Below, one piece after another: positions 1 through 7,715 of a stretch of 64,000 bases of DNA. The translations under genes and the position numbers were made by a program. This stretch comes from Treponema parvum (lineage in GTDB: Bacteria; Spirochaetota; Spirochaetia; Treponematales; Treponemataceae), in the NCBI RefSeq assembly GCF_017893965.1, contig NZ_CP054142.1, forward strand, positions 186,001-250,000. The letters run 5' to 3'. The notes under the pieces were generated by a model. It ran no database searches. It was not told the DNA's origin and saw nothing but the letters and a program-made list of their open reading frames with translations. How positions within the stretch are numbered: position 1 is the first letter of the stretch; every line of letters begins with the position of its first letter.

Positions 1-2
1 AC

Positions 3-281
3 AGCGAATTCGGCGTTTGGAATACCGACTGCGCTCCTGTAAAAATAGAGCTTTTGTTCGACGAAAAGATAAGTACGTATATTTTAGAACGTAGCTGGCA
101 CCGGACGCAGCATCTTCGACACAACGGCGACGGCAGCGTGTATCTTTCATTTGAAACGAATCAACTGCCGGAAGCGCTGCACTGGGTTATGAGCTTCGGG
201 AGCGCCGTTACCGTGCTTAATCCGGCTGAGCTTATCGAAGCGGTAAAAGAGGAAGTGCGGAAAATGAGTAAGCTGTATTGA
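3..281 (+). CDS. WYL-domain transcriptional regulator, C-terminal end (5' partial)
   Basis: The reading frame is open from the window edge to a TGA-terminated end at 281, so only about 92 C-terminal residues are visible. Residues VKIELLFDEK, then RSWHRTQ, DGSVYLSFET and LHWVMSFGSAVTVLNP, match the WCX extension found at the C-terminus of YafY/PafBC-like WYL regulators, including the typical W-V-x-S-F-G and VL-x-P signatures. Family knowledge: these proteins carry an N-terminal winged helix and a ligand-sensing WYL domain and often control stress or defence genes. The DNA-binding part lies outside the window. An internal TTG at 54 could mimic a start but has no ribosome site and would cut the domain. 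Confidence 0.85.
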   Translation, partial: SEFGVWNTDCAPVKIELLFDEKISTYILERSWHRTQHLRHNGDGSVYLSFETNQLPEALHWVMSFGSAVTVLNPAELIEAVKEEVRKMSKLY

Positions 282-312
282 CGGAATACGGTAAACCTAA
301 AATTATTCCGAG

Positions 313-347
313 AAAAAATCGGCAATATGCCGCCAACGATTTTTTTA
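313..347 (+). terminator. Putative rho-independent terminator after the WYL gene
   Basis: AAAAAATCG (313-321) pairs with CGATTTTTT (337-345), with a small GGC/GCC helix inside and a T run at the 3' end. It lies 30 bases after the stop of the WYL gene. The stem is A/T-rich, so strength is uncertain. Confidence 0.5.
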
Positions 348-486
348 ACTTTTTACCCGTTTTGATCGAAGAAAAAAACTTTACCTGTATCACTCCCTGA
401 CACATCTCTCGTTATATACTTCTTATATACAACCACGCAGCCGATGTTTTCGTCATGCGACAGAATATTCTATATTGGAGGTTTAT

Positions 487-1515
487 ATGACAAACATGAA
501 AAATCATAGCGATGCGGATGTCATCGTTCTGGCGACAGGAAAGACGGATTCCCTCTACTGGGGATTTAACCGGACGCGCGCCGGGCAGCTTGATTTTTGC
601 GGAAAACTTGAAGGCGTAGAAGACGGCGTACTTAACACGATGCAGACGCTTGACGGAAGCCCCTATTTTTCGAGCGCATGGTACACCTACATGAACGAAG
701 ATCTGTGCCGGGTTATCCGCGTGTATCTTACAAACGATTTTGAAATCACGGATGCCGATACGTTTGCTTTTTTGACGCATGTCGGCGCGCTTTTGATTGC
801 AGTTGAAAACGGCGATTCTTTACTTGCTGCGGAACTGCTTGCGCGCCGGACGGCTCTGTTTATGAATTTTCCGCAGCTTACGCTCTTTATCGTAAAGCCG
901 GTTGCAGCCGAAGCGCTTTTTGCGTGGATATACGGGCGCACTCACAGCGACGCCGCTGCGTTTGCCGCGCTGTATAAAAAGAATGCGATGCTTGGCGCAG
1001 GTAAAACGGATACCGGGTTTTTGTTGTATTGCGCGGCGAAAGATGTCTTAAAACCGGATGTCACAAACGAAACGCCCGAACAGATGTTCATACGGTATTT
1101 TAAAAATCACAATACGGCGTTTACGATCGGCATAGTCGGGACGAACTTTTACGGCTGGAACGACGGATCCGATTTCCTAGACGATGCTCTTTCTCAAAAA
1201 ATCGGCGACGATATTTTAAACGGAACGCAAAAAGTGCGAGACGCAAAGAAAAAGCTCTATGCCTCGCTCCGTGTAAGCGTCCAAGCCGAACCGTACAATC
1301 CCCATGACGCCAATGCGGTTTCCGTTTCGGTGGAAGACGTTTGCGAAAAAGCCCGCGGCAATGCGGGGTTGCAGCGCGCCGGGTACATCAGGGCGACAGG
1401 AGCCGCGATCCTTCGCGCCGCCAAGCCGAATACCTTTCGTTTTAACGCAAAACTCGCGCGCATCGGCGATACGCAAAACGGGCGTGGCGGTATCGTCGTG
1501 CGGGTGGAAGTGTGA
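487..1515 (+). CDS. HIRAN-domain protein with an unrecognised N-terminal region
   Basis: The ATG at 487 is chosen because TTGGAGG lies at 475-481 with a five-base spacer; the TTG inside that site is not a start. The product has about 342 residues. The last 85 or so look like a HIRAN domain: residues LRVSVQAEPYNPHDANAVSVSVE, then GYIRATGAAILR, then a closing beta strand GGIVVRVEV. HIRAN domains bind single-stranded or 3'-end DNA in helicases such as HLTF and also occur alone in bacteria. The N-terminal 240 residues are not a helicase: no Walker or DEAH motif is visible, and I do not recognise the fold. There is no signal peptide or membrane segment. It follows a WYL regulator in the same direction, but a terminator-like hairpin lies between them. 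A role in nucleic-acid handling is inference. Confidence 0.8.
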   Translation: MTNMKNHSDADVIVLATGKTDSLYWGFNRTRAGQLDFCGKLEGVEDGVLNTMQTLDGSPYFSSAWYTYMNEDLCRVIRVYLTNDFEITDADTFAFLTHVGALLIAVENGDSLLAAELLARRTALFMNFPQLTLFIVKPVAAEALFAWIYGRTHSDAAAFAALYKKNAMLGAGKTDTGFLLYCAAKDVLKPDVTNETPEQMFIRYFKNHNTAFTIGIVGTNFYGWNDGSDFLDDALSQKIGDDILNGTQKVRDAKKKLYASLRVSVQAEPYNPHDANAVSVSVEDVCEKARGNAGLQRAGYIRATGAAILRAAKPNTFRFNAKLARIGDTQNGRGGIVVRVEV

Positions 1516-1669
1516 AAAATATAGTATAATATACGGAGGGGAAATTCGTTTATTGGACTGTGCGCCGCTCGAAACTTCGCGCTTACGCGCTCGTTGCGGG
1601 GCACGCACACGAATCCAACAGTCTTTTAAAATTGATATTTTGTTCGACTGTTGAATTTTGGAGGACAAT
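1516..1669. repeat. Palindrome-rich intergenic element ending in GGAGG
   Basis: This stretch holds short inverted repeats such as GCGC-ttac-GCGC (within 1579-1592) and CAACAGTC/GACTGTTG around 1616-1654. It shares the words GAAACTTCGCGCTT with the element at 5582-5668. It ends with GGAGG (1660-1664). A TATAAT-like sequence lies near 1524. It is probably one of the dispersed palindromic units of this genome rather than a gene. Confidence 0.5.
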
Positions 1670-1864
1670 ATTTTTAATACCGTAAAAAAAATTATACATA
1701 AAATTTTACGCGGATATAAGGATATAAGCCGAATTTCAGGCGGCTGCGCTTATATTCCTCCCGGATGTCTTACTTCGCCCGGCAGAGAGCAAAAAGAAGT
1801 TCGCGCTCAGGAAAATGCCGCAAAGCATTTAGAGCCGAAAGAAAACAAAGCGGAACGAAGCTGA
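1670..1864 (+). CDS. Possible small protein with an ATT start (hypothetical)
   Basis: A 64-codon open frame runs from ATT at 1670 to TGA at 1864. GGAGG (1660-1664) sits five bases before that ATT, and no ATG or GTG exists in a suitable place; an upstream TTG at 1658 overlaps the ribosome site and is unlikely to be used. The peptide is basic at its start, has GGCAYIPPGCL in the middle and a charged tail. I recognise no domain. It may be a real small gene with a rare start codon, as known for infC, or chance coding next to a repeat. Confidence 0.25.
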   Translation: MFNTVKKIIHKILRGYKDISRISGGCAYIPPGCLTSPGREQKEVRAQENAAKHLEPKENKAERS

Positions 1865-1880
1865 TCGGACGGGGTGATCT

Positions 1881-2645
1881 TTAAGATCTTTTTGTTACAA
1901 AGGCCATCCATTCTTCAGGTTCGGGCGATTCAAATGTCATAAGCTCATTTGTAAAAGGGTGATAAAAACGAAGAGTCCGCGCATGGAGCATGAGCCTTCC
2001 GAACGGATTTGTTTTTGCCCTGTAAGCCTTATCGCCCGACAGCGGATATCCTTTTGACGCCAAATGCGCCCGGATCTGATTTTTTCTTCCTGTCTCCAAG
2101 CTTAGTTCAAAAAGCGTATGAGTTTTGCCGCGTGCGATCACTTTATAGCGTGTGACTGCGGGAACGATTTTTGCCCCGGATTGTCCGTTTTTAGAGGCGG
2201 GAACAAATCCTATATTGTATTTGTTGTAGGATAAAGGACTGTCGATCGTCCCTGTATCGGGGAGCGGTCTTCTTGCGGAATTTTCGGCTACGGCCCTGTA
2301 AAGCCGTTCCGTGACCATTGTATTCCAATTATTCATTATTTTTCTTTGCGCGGTTTCGTTTAAGGCGAACATCATTACGCCCGATGTGTCGCGGTCAAGC
2401 CGGTGTACTGCGTAAGGTTTATGCCTTGATGAATAGGCGCCGTTTTTGTGCATGATATCTTCAAGCGTGTTTATGACGGTCTTTTTGCTGCTCCCCGCAT
2501 ACGGTACGGACAGCATTCCTTCTGGCTTAATCACTACGATTATGTGTTCGTCTTCAAAAAGGATTTCAATTCTTCTATTTCCGCTTTTTCCGTGATTTTC
2601 ACGAAATGTCTTTTTTCCCACTCTAGGAATTTCCATTTTTTTCAT
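1881..2645 (-). CDS. RluA-family RNA pseudouridine synthase
   Basis: The 254-residue protein isomerises uridine to pseudouridine in rRNA or tRNA. The catalytic motif HRLDRDTSG is intact at about residues 88-96, with the active-site Asp in it. Further family signatures are VIKPEGMLSVP near residue 36 and LETGRKNQIRAHLASKGYPLSGDKAYR near 190. No S4 RNA-binding domain precedes the catalytic domain, so it resembles the shorter RluA/RluC-like or YjbO-like enzymes; the exact target cannot be told. It lies 41 bases downstream of slyX on the same strand and probably shares its transcript. Confidence 0.85.
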   Translation of the reverse strand: MKKMEIPRVGKKTFRENHGKSGNRRIEILFEDEHIIVVIKPEGMLSVPYAGSSKKTVINTLEDIMHKNGAYSSRHKPYAVHRLDRDTSGVMMFALNETAQRKIMNNWNTMVTERLYRAVAENSARRPLPDTGTIDSPLSYNKYNIGFVPASKNGQSGAKIVPAVTRYKVIARGKTHTLFELSLETGRKNQIRAHLASKGYPLSGDKAYRAKTNPFGRLMLHARTLRFYHPFTNELMTFESPEPEEWMAFVTKRS

Positions 2646-2686
2646 ATATGTTCGTTTGAAAATCCTTATTAAATTTCATAGATAGG

Positions 2687-2887
2687 TTAATAATGAGGCG
2701 GTCTTTTATCGGGAATTTCTTCCATTCTGTCCGATATGCTGCGCAGCTTTTCCAAAATCAATTTATTTTCGTTTTTTAAAGCTTCCATTGCGCGGCTTTG
2801 GCGAAGAATTTCTTTCTGAAGACTTTCGGCAAGATCTTCGAGATAGGAAAGTTTTATTTCAACGGCGGTATAACGCTCTTCATCCAT
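2687..2887 (-). CDS. slyX: SlyX-like coiled-coil protein
   Basis: This is a 66-residue, almost fully helical protein with heptad-like hydrophobic spacing and the C-terminal signature RPPHY that marks the SlyX family (usually P-P-H-Y at the very end). Length agrees with the family (about 70). Function is poorly known; in enterobacteria the gene sits next to the slyD prolyl isomerase. Here it precedes an RluA-type pseudouridine synthase. Confidence 0.75.
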   Translation of the reverse strand: MDEERYTAVEIKLSYLEDLAESLQKEILRQSRAMEALKNENKLILEKLRSISDRMEEIPDKRPPHY

Positions 2888-3011
2888 GATTACATATTCT
2901 AATGATTTTTTTTGTAGATGTATATGAGAAAATACGGGAATTACGGATCGAAGATTTCGTGAAACGGTAATCTAGCGTATTGCGACATCCACGATTTCTA
3001 CAGTGCTCAAT

Positions 3012-3058
3012 AAAAATAAAGAGCCGCCTCAAAAGTACATTACTTTTAAAGGCAGCCC
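3012..3058 (-). terminator. Rho-independent terminator of hsp20
   Basis: On the minus strand a stem made of the complements of 3021-3037 and 3041-3058 (AAAAGTA/TACTTTT core extended by a GCC-rich base with one G-U pair) is followed by a U-rich tail, the complement of 3012-3020. It lies about 55 bases beyond the hsp20 stop. Confidence 0.75.
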
Positions 3059-3111
3059 TTTTAATTTCCAAGCTGTTGTTAAGCCTTAAAAAGCCTTTGC
3101 ACGGCAGCTTT

Positions 3112-3540
3112 TTACTTCGTTTCTATAGCGATCCGTTTGGGAGAGGGCAAAGCCTTGCGCGGGATCGTCACAAGAAGAACTCCGTTTTTAAATGTAGCCG
3201 CAACTTTTTCTCCGTTTACATCGTCGGGAAGCGTAAACCGCCTGCTGAAATCGGAAACCCTGCGTTCGCGGATAAGCCATGTTTCCTTTTCGTTTTTGCC
3301 GGAATGTTCTTCTTTTGTGTCTTCTTTATGCGAAGAGATCGTAAGAACATTGTGATCCAGCTCAAGGTTCACGTCTTTTTCGGTGCGGCCGGGAAGATCC
3401 ATCTCAAGAAGATAATTGTCTTTGGTTTCTTTTACATCAACTTTCGGAACTGCGGGAGTTGCGTGGAAGTTGAATTCGGGAAGTCCGTTTGCACCAAAAG
3501 CGTCGTTAAAAAATGTGTTAAAAAGTGATAATTCGTTCAT
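3112..3540 (-). CDS. Hsp20/alpha-crystallin small heat-shock protein
   Basis: The 142-residue protein is an ATP-independent holdase chaperone of the cytoplasm. The alpha-crystallin domain spans about residues 32-125: PKVDVKETKDNYLLEMDLPG opens it, FSRRFTLPDDV lies in the middle and the signature FKNGVLLVTIPR closes it. A C-terminal I-x-I-type tail (RIAIETK) is present, used for oligomer assembly. GGAGG precedes the ATG. No CIRCE element was found upstream, so control by HrcA is not supported. A long antisense open frame covering it is a shadow. Confidence 0.92.
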   Translation of the reverse strand: MNELSLFNTFFNDAFGANGLPEFNFHATPAVPKVDVKETKDNYLLEMDLPGRTEKDVNLELDHNVLTISSHKEDTKEEHSGKNEKETWLIRERRVSDFSRRFTLPDDVNGEKVAATFKNGVLLVTIPRKALPSPKRIAIETK

Positions 3541-3956
3541 AAAATCCTCCGTTCGGACTTTTTACATCCGTATAATATTTAAGTTTGCAGCGGCTTTATT
3601 TTGCCGATGTTCGGCGGCGCTCTTTCGTTTCTGAAAGGGTTTCGCCTTACACTTACTACTTAGCAAATACCGTGCCAACTTTTTCCACTCTGCAAAATAA
3701 GCAAAATATGCGGACATGGAGTAGAATAAGCGGCCGAATCCGCTAAAAATGCGAAAAAAAACGGATAAAAGGAGGCACAGAACTTGATTTTTTTAAGTTG
3801 TGTTAGAGTTGCGCTGCGTAAAGAATCTATTGTGTTTATTTGACACAAAATAATGTATCTTTTTGACACAGTGATCTTAACTGAAGTGTCGCCAATGAAT
3901 CAAGATGTCCTTTAAAATTACCTGTGTCTCGCTTGAGCACGCCATTTTTAAGGAAG

Positions 3957-4095
3957 GTTTAACTTCGACGGCTATATGGCGCCGTCTCGTTAAACTGCGA
4001 GTTTCGGGCAAAGCCGAAACGTCGCTTATCAACGGTGCGCGCTCGCGCACGAATTATACAGCTCCTACATCTGAAGATGTACTCGCCGTATAATT
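3957..4095 (+). repeat. Multi-hairpin intergenic repeat, copy 1
   Basis: Four hairpins follow each other: GTTTAAC/GTTAAAC enclosing GACGGC/GCCGTC (3957-3995); GTTTCGG/CCGAAAC with loop GCAAAG (4001-4020); GTGCGC/GCGCAC with loop GCTC (4035-4050); and AATTATAC/GTATAATT enclosing ACATCT/AGATGT (4052-4095). The last hairpin has internal loops AGCTCCT and ACTCGCC. The same order of hairpins is seen upstream of the genes at 55301 and 62660. The element ends about 70 bases before the DUF308 gene. Confidence 0.8.
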
Positions 4096-4151
4096 TTAAG
4101 GAACCTTAAAACTGCCTTTAAAAACCTATTTATGACTTTTTATTATTATGA

Positions 4152-4157
4152 TATAAT
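4152..4157 (+). promoter_or_regulatory. -10 box of the DUF308-thyX transcript
   Basis: A perfect TATAAT lies seven bases before the ATG at 4164. The -35 region is weak (TTTATG, 17 bases upstream). With this -10, transcription would begin at or very near the ATG, suggesting either a leaderless mRNA or use of the inner ATG at 4173. Confidence 0.5.
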
Positions 4158-4163
4158 GGGAAT

Positions 4164-4745
4164 ATGGAAAACATGAAAAGATCAGGCATTATCATTGCTT
4201 TTTTGGCTGCCGTAATAGGGGTTATGGTTCTTACGTCCCCGCAAGAATTTATAAAATCGATCGTCATTATTTTAGGCATAGGAGCCGTAATCGACGGAAT
4301 CATAAATTTCGCAGTCGTAAGAACTCTTATCGACGATCCTTATTTTAAAAAGAATATTTTAATCCGCGGCCTTTTATCGATTGTAATAGGTTTTGCCGCC
4401 GTATCGCTGCCGCTTGTCCTTGCTGCAACCGTATGGACAATAATGCTATACATTCTTGGAGTATATCTTATTTTGTCGGCTCTTCTGGAAATATTCGCCG
4501 TATTTAAGCTGAAAGCTGCGGGCATTCCCGCAGGTCCGTACGTAATTGAAATTATAATTTCGATTTTACTTTCCGTTTTGCTTTTTGCGATTCCGGGCAG
4601 AATAGGCGTTTTAATAGTCAGAATTCTGGGAATCCTTCTTATTGCCTTTGCGGTTTTTATTGCCCGGTATTCTTTTAAGAATGCGCCCATCGTTATGGAA
4701 GCGGATGAAGTATCAGACGACGATAAAGCCGAAAACATGGAGTAG
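4164..4745 (+). CDS. DUF308/HdeD-like membrane protein
   Basis: A 193-residue protein with about six hydrophobic segments arranged as three hairpin pairs (for example IIIAFLAAVIGVMVL, SIVIILGIGAVIDGIINF and LLSIVIGFAAVSLPLVL), typical of the HdeD/DUF308 family of inner-membrane proteins. The C-terminus is acidic (EADEVSDDDKAENME) and probably cytoplasmic. HdeD contributes to acid resistance in E. coli; elsewhere the role is unknown. The first ATG has no clear ribosome site, while the ATG at 4173 is preceded by GGA. Its stop codon is followed directly by thyX, so the two are co-transcribed. Confidence 0.8.
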   Translation: MENMKRSGIIIAFLAAVIGVMVLTSPQEFIKSIVIILGIGAVIDGIINFAVVRTLIDDPYFKKNILIRGLLSIVIGFAAVSLPLVLAATVWTIMLYILGVYLILSALLEIFAVFKLKAAGIPAGPYVIEIIISILLSVLLFAIPGRIGVLIVRILGILLIAFAVFIARYSFKNAPIVMEADEVSDDDKAENME

Positions 4746-4748
4746 GTG

Positions 4749-5585
4749 ATGTCGCATTGTGTAGTTCCGGAAGCGGAAAAAATACTTGATAAGGAGTTTC
4801 CCGTCCTTGATAAGGGCTTTGTTCGCTTAGTAGATTATTTAGGCGGCGATCAGCGGATCGTGCAGTCGGCCCGCGTTTCTTACGGCGCCGGCACTAAAAC
4901 GGTGTCGGAAGATTCCGCTTTGATCGACTATCTTTTAAGGCACCAGCATACTTCTCCGTTTGAGCAGGTCGTTCTTACGTTCCACGTTAAAATGCCGATC
5001 TTTGTTGCGCGTCAGTGGGTGCGCCACAGAACGGGCCGGATGAATGAAATATCTGGGCGCTATTCCATAATGGAAGAAGAATTTTACGTTCCATCGCTTG
5101 AAAATATCGCTCCGCAAAGTCCCGATAATAAGCAGGGTCGTTCTAAAGAAGCTTTTCCGGCCGAAGAAGCTCAAAAAATTCAAAATAAATTTATCGAGGG
5201 ACAAAAACGCGCCTATGAAGAATACGAAAGCCTTATTGACGGCGGCCTTGCGCGCGAAATAGCCAGAATAAACCTGCCCCTTTCTTTGTATACGGAATTC
5301 TATTGGGAGATGGATTTACATAATCTGTTTCATTTTTTAAAGCTCCGCTTGGAAACCCATGCGCAGTATGAGATAAGAGAATACGCAAAGGTTTTGCTTG
5401 AACTTACAAGGAAGGTCGCTCCTTTGGCGGTAAAATCCTTCGAAAATCACATGGAAAGAGGCGTAAGATTTTCCGGTGAAGAAATGAAAGCGCTGCAGGA
5501 AATTCTTGAAGGCAGACCGAATCCTCTTGAGGGAAAAAAACTTTCCAGATTCCTTGAAAAAATAAAGACGGGCGTTCAACTATAA
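4749..5585 (+). CDS. thyX: Flavin-dependent thymidylate synthase ThyX
   Basis: The protein makes dTMP from dUMP with methylene-tetrahydrofolate, FAD and NADPH. The ThyX motif RHR-x7-S is present as RHRTGRMNEIS, followed by GRYS. The early SARVSYG and HQHTSPFEQ segments and the late LHNLFHFLKLR-x-HAQYEIREYA block agree with the family; about 278 residues is somewhat longer than the average of 220-250. GGAG at 4739-4742 favours ATG 4749; GTG 4746 is possible. It overlaps nothing and follows the DUF308 gene directly. Confidence 0.95.
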   Translation: MSHCVVPEAEKILDKEFPVLDKGFVRLVDYLGGDQRIVQSARVSYGAGTKTVSEDSALIDYLLRHQHTSPFEQVVLTFHVKMPIFVARQWVRHRTGRMNEISGRYSIMEEEFYVPSLENIAPQSPDNKQGRSKEAFPAEEAQKIQNKFIEGQKRAYEEYESLIDGGLAREIARINLPLSLYTEFYWEMDLHNLFHFLKLRLETHAQYEIREYAKVLLELTRKVAPLAVKSFENHMERGVRFSGEEMKALQEILEGRPNPLEGKKLSRFLEKIKTGVQL

Positions 5586-5668
5586 GAGCCGCGGGCGCGC
5601 TGCCGTTGCGCGGGAAACTTCGCGCTTTGCGCCCCTTGCAAGCCTCCGCGACGCGCTGCCGCTCTTAT
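5582..5668. repeat. Long GC-rich imperfect palindrome between convergent genes
   Basis: ATAAGAGC (5582-5589) pairs with GCTCTTAT (5661-5668) and encloses about 70 GC-rich bases with further inverted words. Its left part, CTGCCGTTGCGCGGGAAACT, recurs nearly unchanged at 39827. It reaches into the 3' end of the minus-strand gene and could end transcription from both sides, though it lacks a clear U run. It belongs to a second repeat family. Confidence 0.6.
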
Positions 5669-7704
5669 GTCTGCTTTTTTTTGTTTTGCTCCGCGGTCAA
5701 CTTTTTGAAGTTTTCAAGAAACAGTTTTTGCTGATCGTCTCTTAGCGTTACCGTAAACAGAGGCCCTCCGTCTTCAAGCGAAACCCGATAAAATTTAAAC
5801 TGATCGCATTGATAAGCAGGGCTGTCGCCGTCGTTTATCCACCAATCCAAAACGGCGCAGATGCAAAGCGTGTATTTGATGAGATTTATGTTCGTTGCGG
5901 TCATGCCCTTGCCGGTACGGTTGGCCATCAACAAGACGTCAAGTCTTTTGGATACCGTATTAGGAATGTCGAAACTGTAATGATCCCACGGATTTTGAAT
6001 GCCTGTTATGGACGCGTTTTCGGTTTTAGCCGTTATATCCACATTATGGGCGAGTTCGGTAAAAAAATCACAGATAAAGTTCGTCCTGGAATGTAAAGGG
6101 CGGTATGTATTGTTGTGCTCAGGACGTTCAAGTACGAGTTTGTCAAATGTATAAAGCGGCAGAAAGTGATATTTTATAAACCAAAAGAGTTTGTTTTGCA
6201 TAGCCCTGCCGTATTGTGTGTGACAAAAATCCCTCTTGGTGTACTGTTCCGTCACGAAATTTCTTAGTGTATGACAATATGTTTTATCAAATAAAACTTC
6301 TCTGTAAGCGTTCCATTCGTTTAAAACCGTGAGTATGGAATCCTGATCGTCTCTTTGGCGCGCGTCGCTGTCGAAAACAAAACGTATGTTGCGGCATCCC
6401 TGAAACAGGTCTTCCATTATGCGAAGGAGAACCACCAGCACTTGAAGCGGATTTTCAGGTGAAAGAAGATTGAATCCGTCGGGAAATTCAAACAGGGGCT
6501 GAAAATACGGATACATGTCCGGATGTGTTTCAAGCTTTGTAAATCCGGCGTCCGGGAAAAGGGTGTCAAGGAGTTTTATGCCGGTCTTAACAAGTTTTTT
6601 TCGAACCTTTTCTTTTTGCTCTTTTTCTTGAGTTTCCTTTTCCTCCGGCGCAGGCGGCACATCTTCCTTTTTTTGTTCCGCTTGTTCATAAGCGGGAGGA
6701 ATCGTAGCTTCGGCTTCCGGCAGGAGGATGTCAAAACGCGATTTTTCGGTGAATTTAAGGATTGCTGCCGCCCTGTTCGAAAAGAATGTCTCGAAATTCT
6801 GAAACGGGCCGCCGCACATGCAATAGAGCAAAGGATAAAGGCCTTTCACTATTTGAGAATATAAATAAAGCCATTCGCGATGGGTATCTTTCATCGTCGC
6901 TGTGACAAGAGGTTTTTTTACGTCCGGATAAAGCGAAAGGTCTTCGTAAATTTCTTTTAGGAGCATTGTAACTCGACGTTCGCCTAAAAAAAGTATTTGG
7001 ACAAGCATGCTGTAGATTGCCTTTATAAACGGCATTAGGTCCGGGATCTGCACATGGTATAAGTTAATATCGTTGTACAGCGATCTTAAGGCATATACGT
7101 CCCATTTTTCCGCCTTGTTCAACAGTCTGAATCTGGAATTGTCGTCGGATCTTATTCTAGCCTGATAGGATACCGGAGAAAGGTTGATTATTGTCCGTAT
7201 GAGCGTAACAAAGGCTTCCATGTGACTTATGTGGCGGTCGAGCGTGTTTTTGGCGAAATTCCTGTCTATCCGTAAAAGTCCGTCTTTTTGCAGAAGGCGT
7301 ATAAAGTTGAATATGCCGTAATCCGTTTTTATTTTGTATTCGGGCGACATCATCACTTTATCCACTGCAAGCCAGTCCTGGGGAGAAATATTGGGCATGC
7401 CGGAAGTTTTTTTATTTGAAACTGGAGCGCTTTTTGAGGCGCGGTTTACGGACATTGTAGAAAGCATGGCGGCTTCCGCCGGCGTTCGCACCGCTTCGGG
7501 CCGTGGCGAGCGGGGTTTGGGAGGTTTTGCGCTGCGGGAAGCCGTAGATGTGAATTGCAGGGGAGACGTCACAGGCTTTTCTTCCAAAATCTCACCGCCT
7601 AAAACCTTTATCATTTGAGCGGCTTCTTCTTTGTTTATTGTTCCTATGTTTTTGCGGGTATTTTCGAGAGTCCCGGGTTCAAGGTATTTTTTTTCATCAG
7701 CCAT
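5665..7704 (-). CDS. Conserved-looking protein of unknown function (679 residues)
   Basis: I do not recognise a family. The N-terminus (MADEKKYLEPGTLENTRKNIG) has no signal peptide. Residues 55-100 are a basic, proline- and serine-rich linker; 345-375 is a highly charged Glu/Lys segment likely to be flexible or coiled. The rest looks globular and helical, with aromatic-rich stretches such as LFWFIKYHFLPLYTFDKLVLERPEHNNTYRPLHSRTNFICDFFTEL near residues 535-580. No membrane helix or enzyme motif is visible. It starts 11 bases after the DUF2804 gene and is very probably expressed with it. Restriction to spirochaetes is a guess that needs a search. Confidence 0.75.
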   Translation of the reverse strand: MADEKKYLEPGTLENTRKNIGTINKEEAAQMIKVLGGEILEEKPVTSPLQFTSTASRSAKPPKPRSPRPEAVRTPAEAAMLSTMSVNRASKSAPVSNKKTSGMPNISPQDWLAVDKVMMSPEYKIKTDYGIFNFIRLLQKDGLLRIDRNFAKNTLDRHISHMEAFVTLIRTIINLSPVSYQARIRSDDNSRFRLLNKAEKWDVYALRSLYNDINLYHVQIPDLMPFIKAIYSMLVQILFLGERRVTMLLKEIYEDLSLYPDVKKPLVTATMKDTHREWLYLYSQIVKGLYPLLYCMCGGPFQNFETFFSNRAAAILKFTEKSRFDILLPEAEATIPPAYEQAEQKKEDVPPAPEEKETQEKEQKEKVRKKLVKTGIKLLDTLFPDAGFTKLETHPDMYPYFQPLFEFPDGFNLLSPENPLQVLVVLLRIMEDLFQGCRNIRFVFDSDARQRDDQDSILTVLNEWNAYREVLFDKTYCHTLRNFVTEQYTKRDFCHTQYGRAMQNKLFWFIKYHFLPLYTFDKLVLERPEHNNTYRPLHSRTNFICDFFTELAHNVDITAKTENASITGIQNPWDHYSFDIPNTVSKRLDVLLMANRTGKGMTATNINLIKYTLCICAVLDWWINDGDSPAYQCDQFKFYRVSLEDGGPLFTVTLRDDQQKLFLENFKKLTAEQNKKKQT

Positions 7705-7715
7705 AAAAATTCTCC

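Larger units (their letters stand above)
3541..4163. other. Gene-free region between hsp20 and the DUF308 gene
   Basis: About 620 bases. The left part (3541-3600) carries the leader of hsp20 with an AT-rich, -10-like stretch near 3572-3577. Two copies of TTGACAC occur near 3839 and 3862. The right part is the multi-hairpin repeat listed separately. Short open frames here have no ribosome sites and look random. Confidence 0.6.

Noticed and set aside
1304-1654. 116-codon open frame crossing the HIRAN gene end and the repeat
   Set aside because: It overlaps the well-supported HIRAN frame and then runs into palindromic repeat sequence; no ribosome site at its start.
2980-3528. 182-codon open frame antisense to hsp20
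   Set aside because: It lies opposite a clear Hsp20 gene, its protein is low-complexity (Phe/Lys-rich), and it lacks a ribosome site.
3839-3870. Two TTGACAC words as tandem promoters
   Set aside because: No -10-like hexamer is present at 16-18 bases from either.
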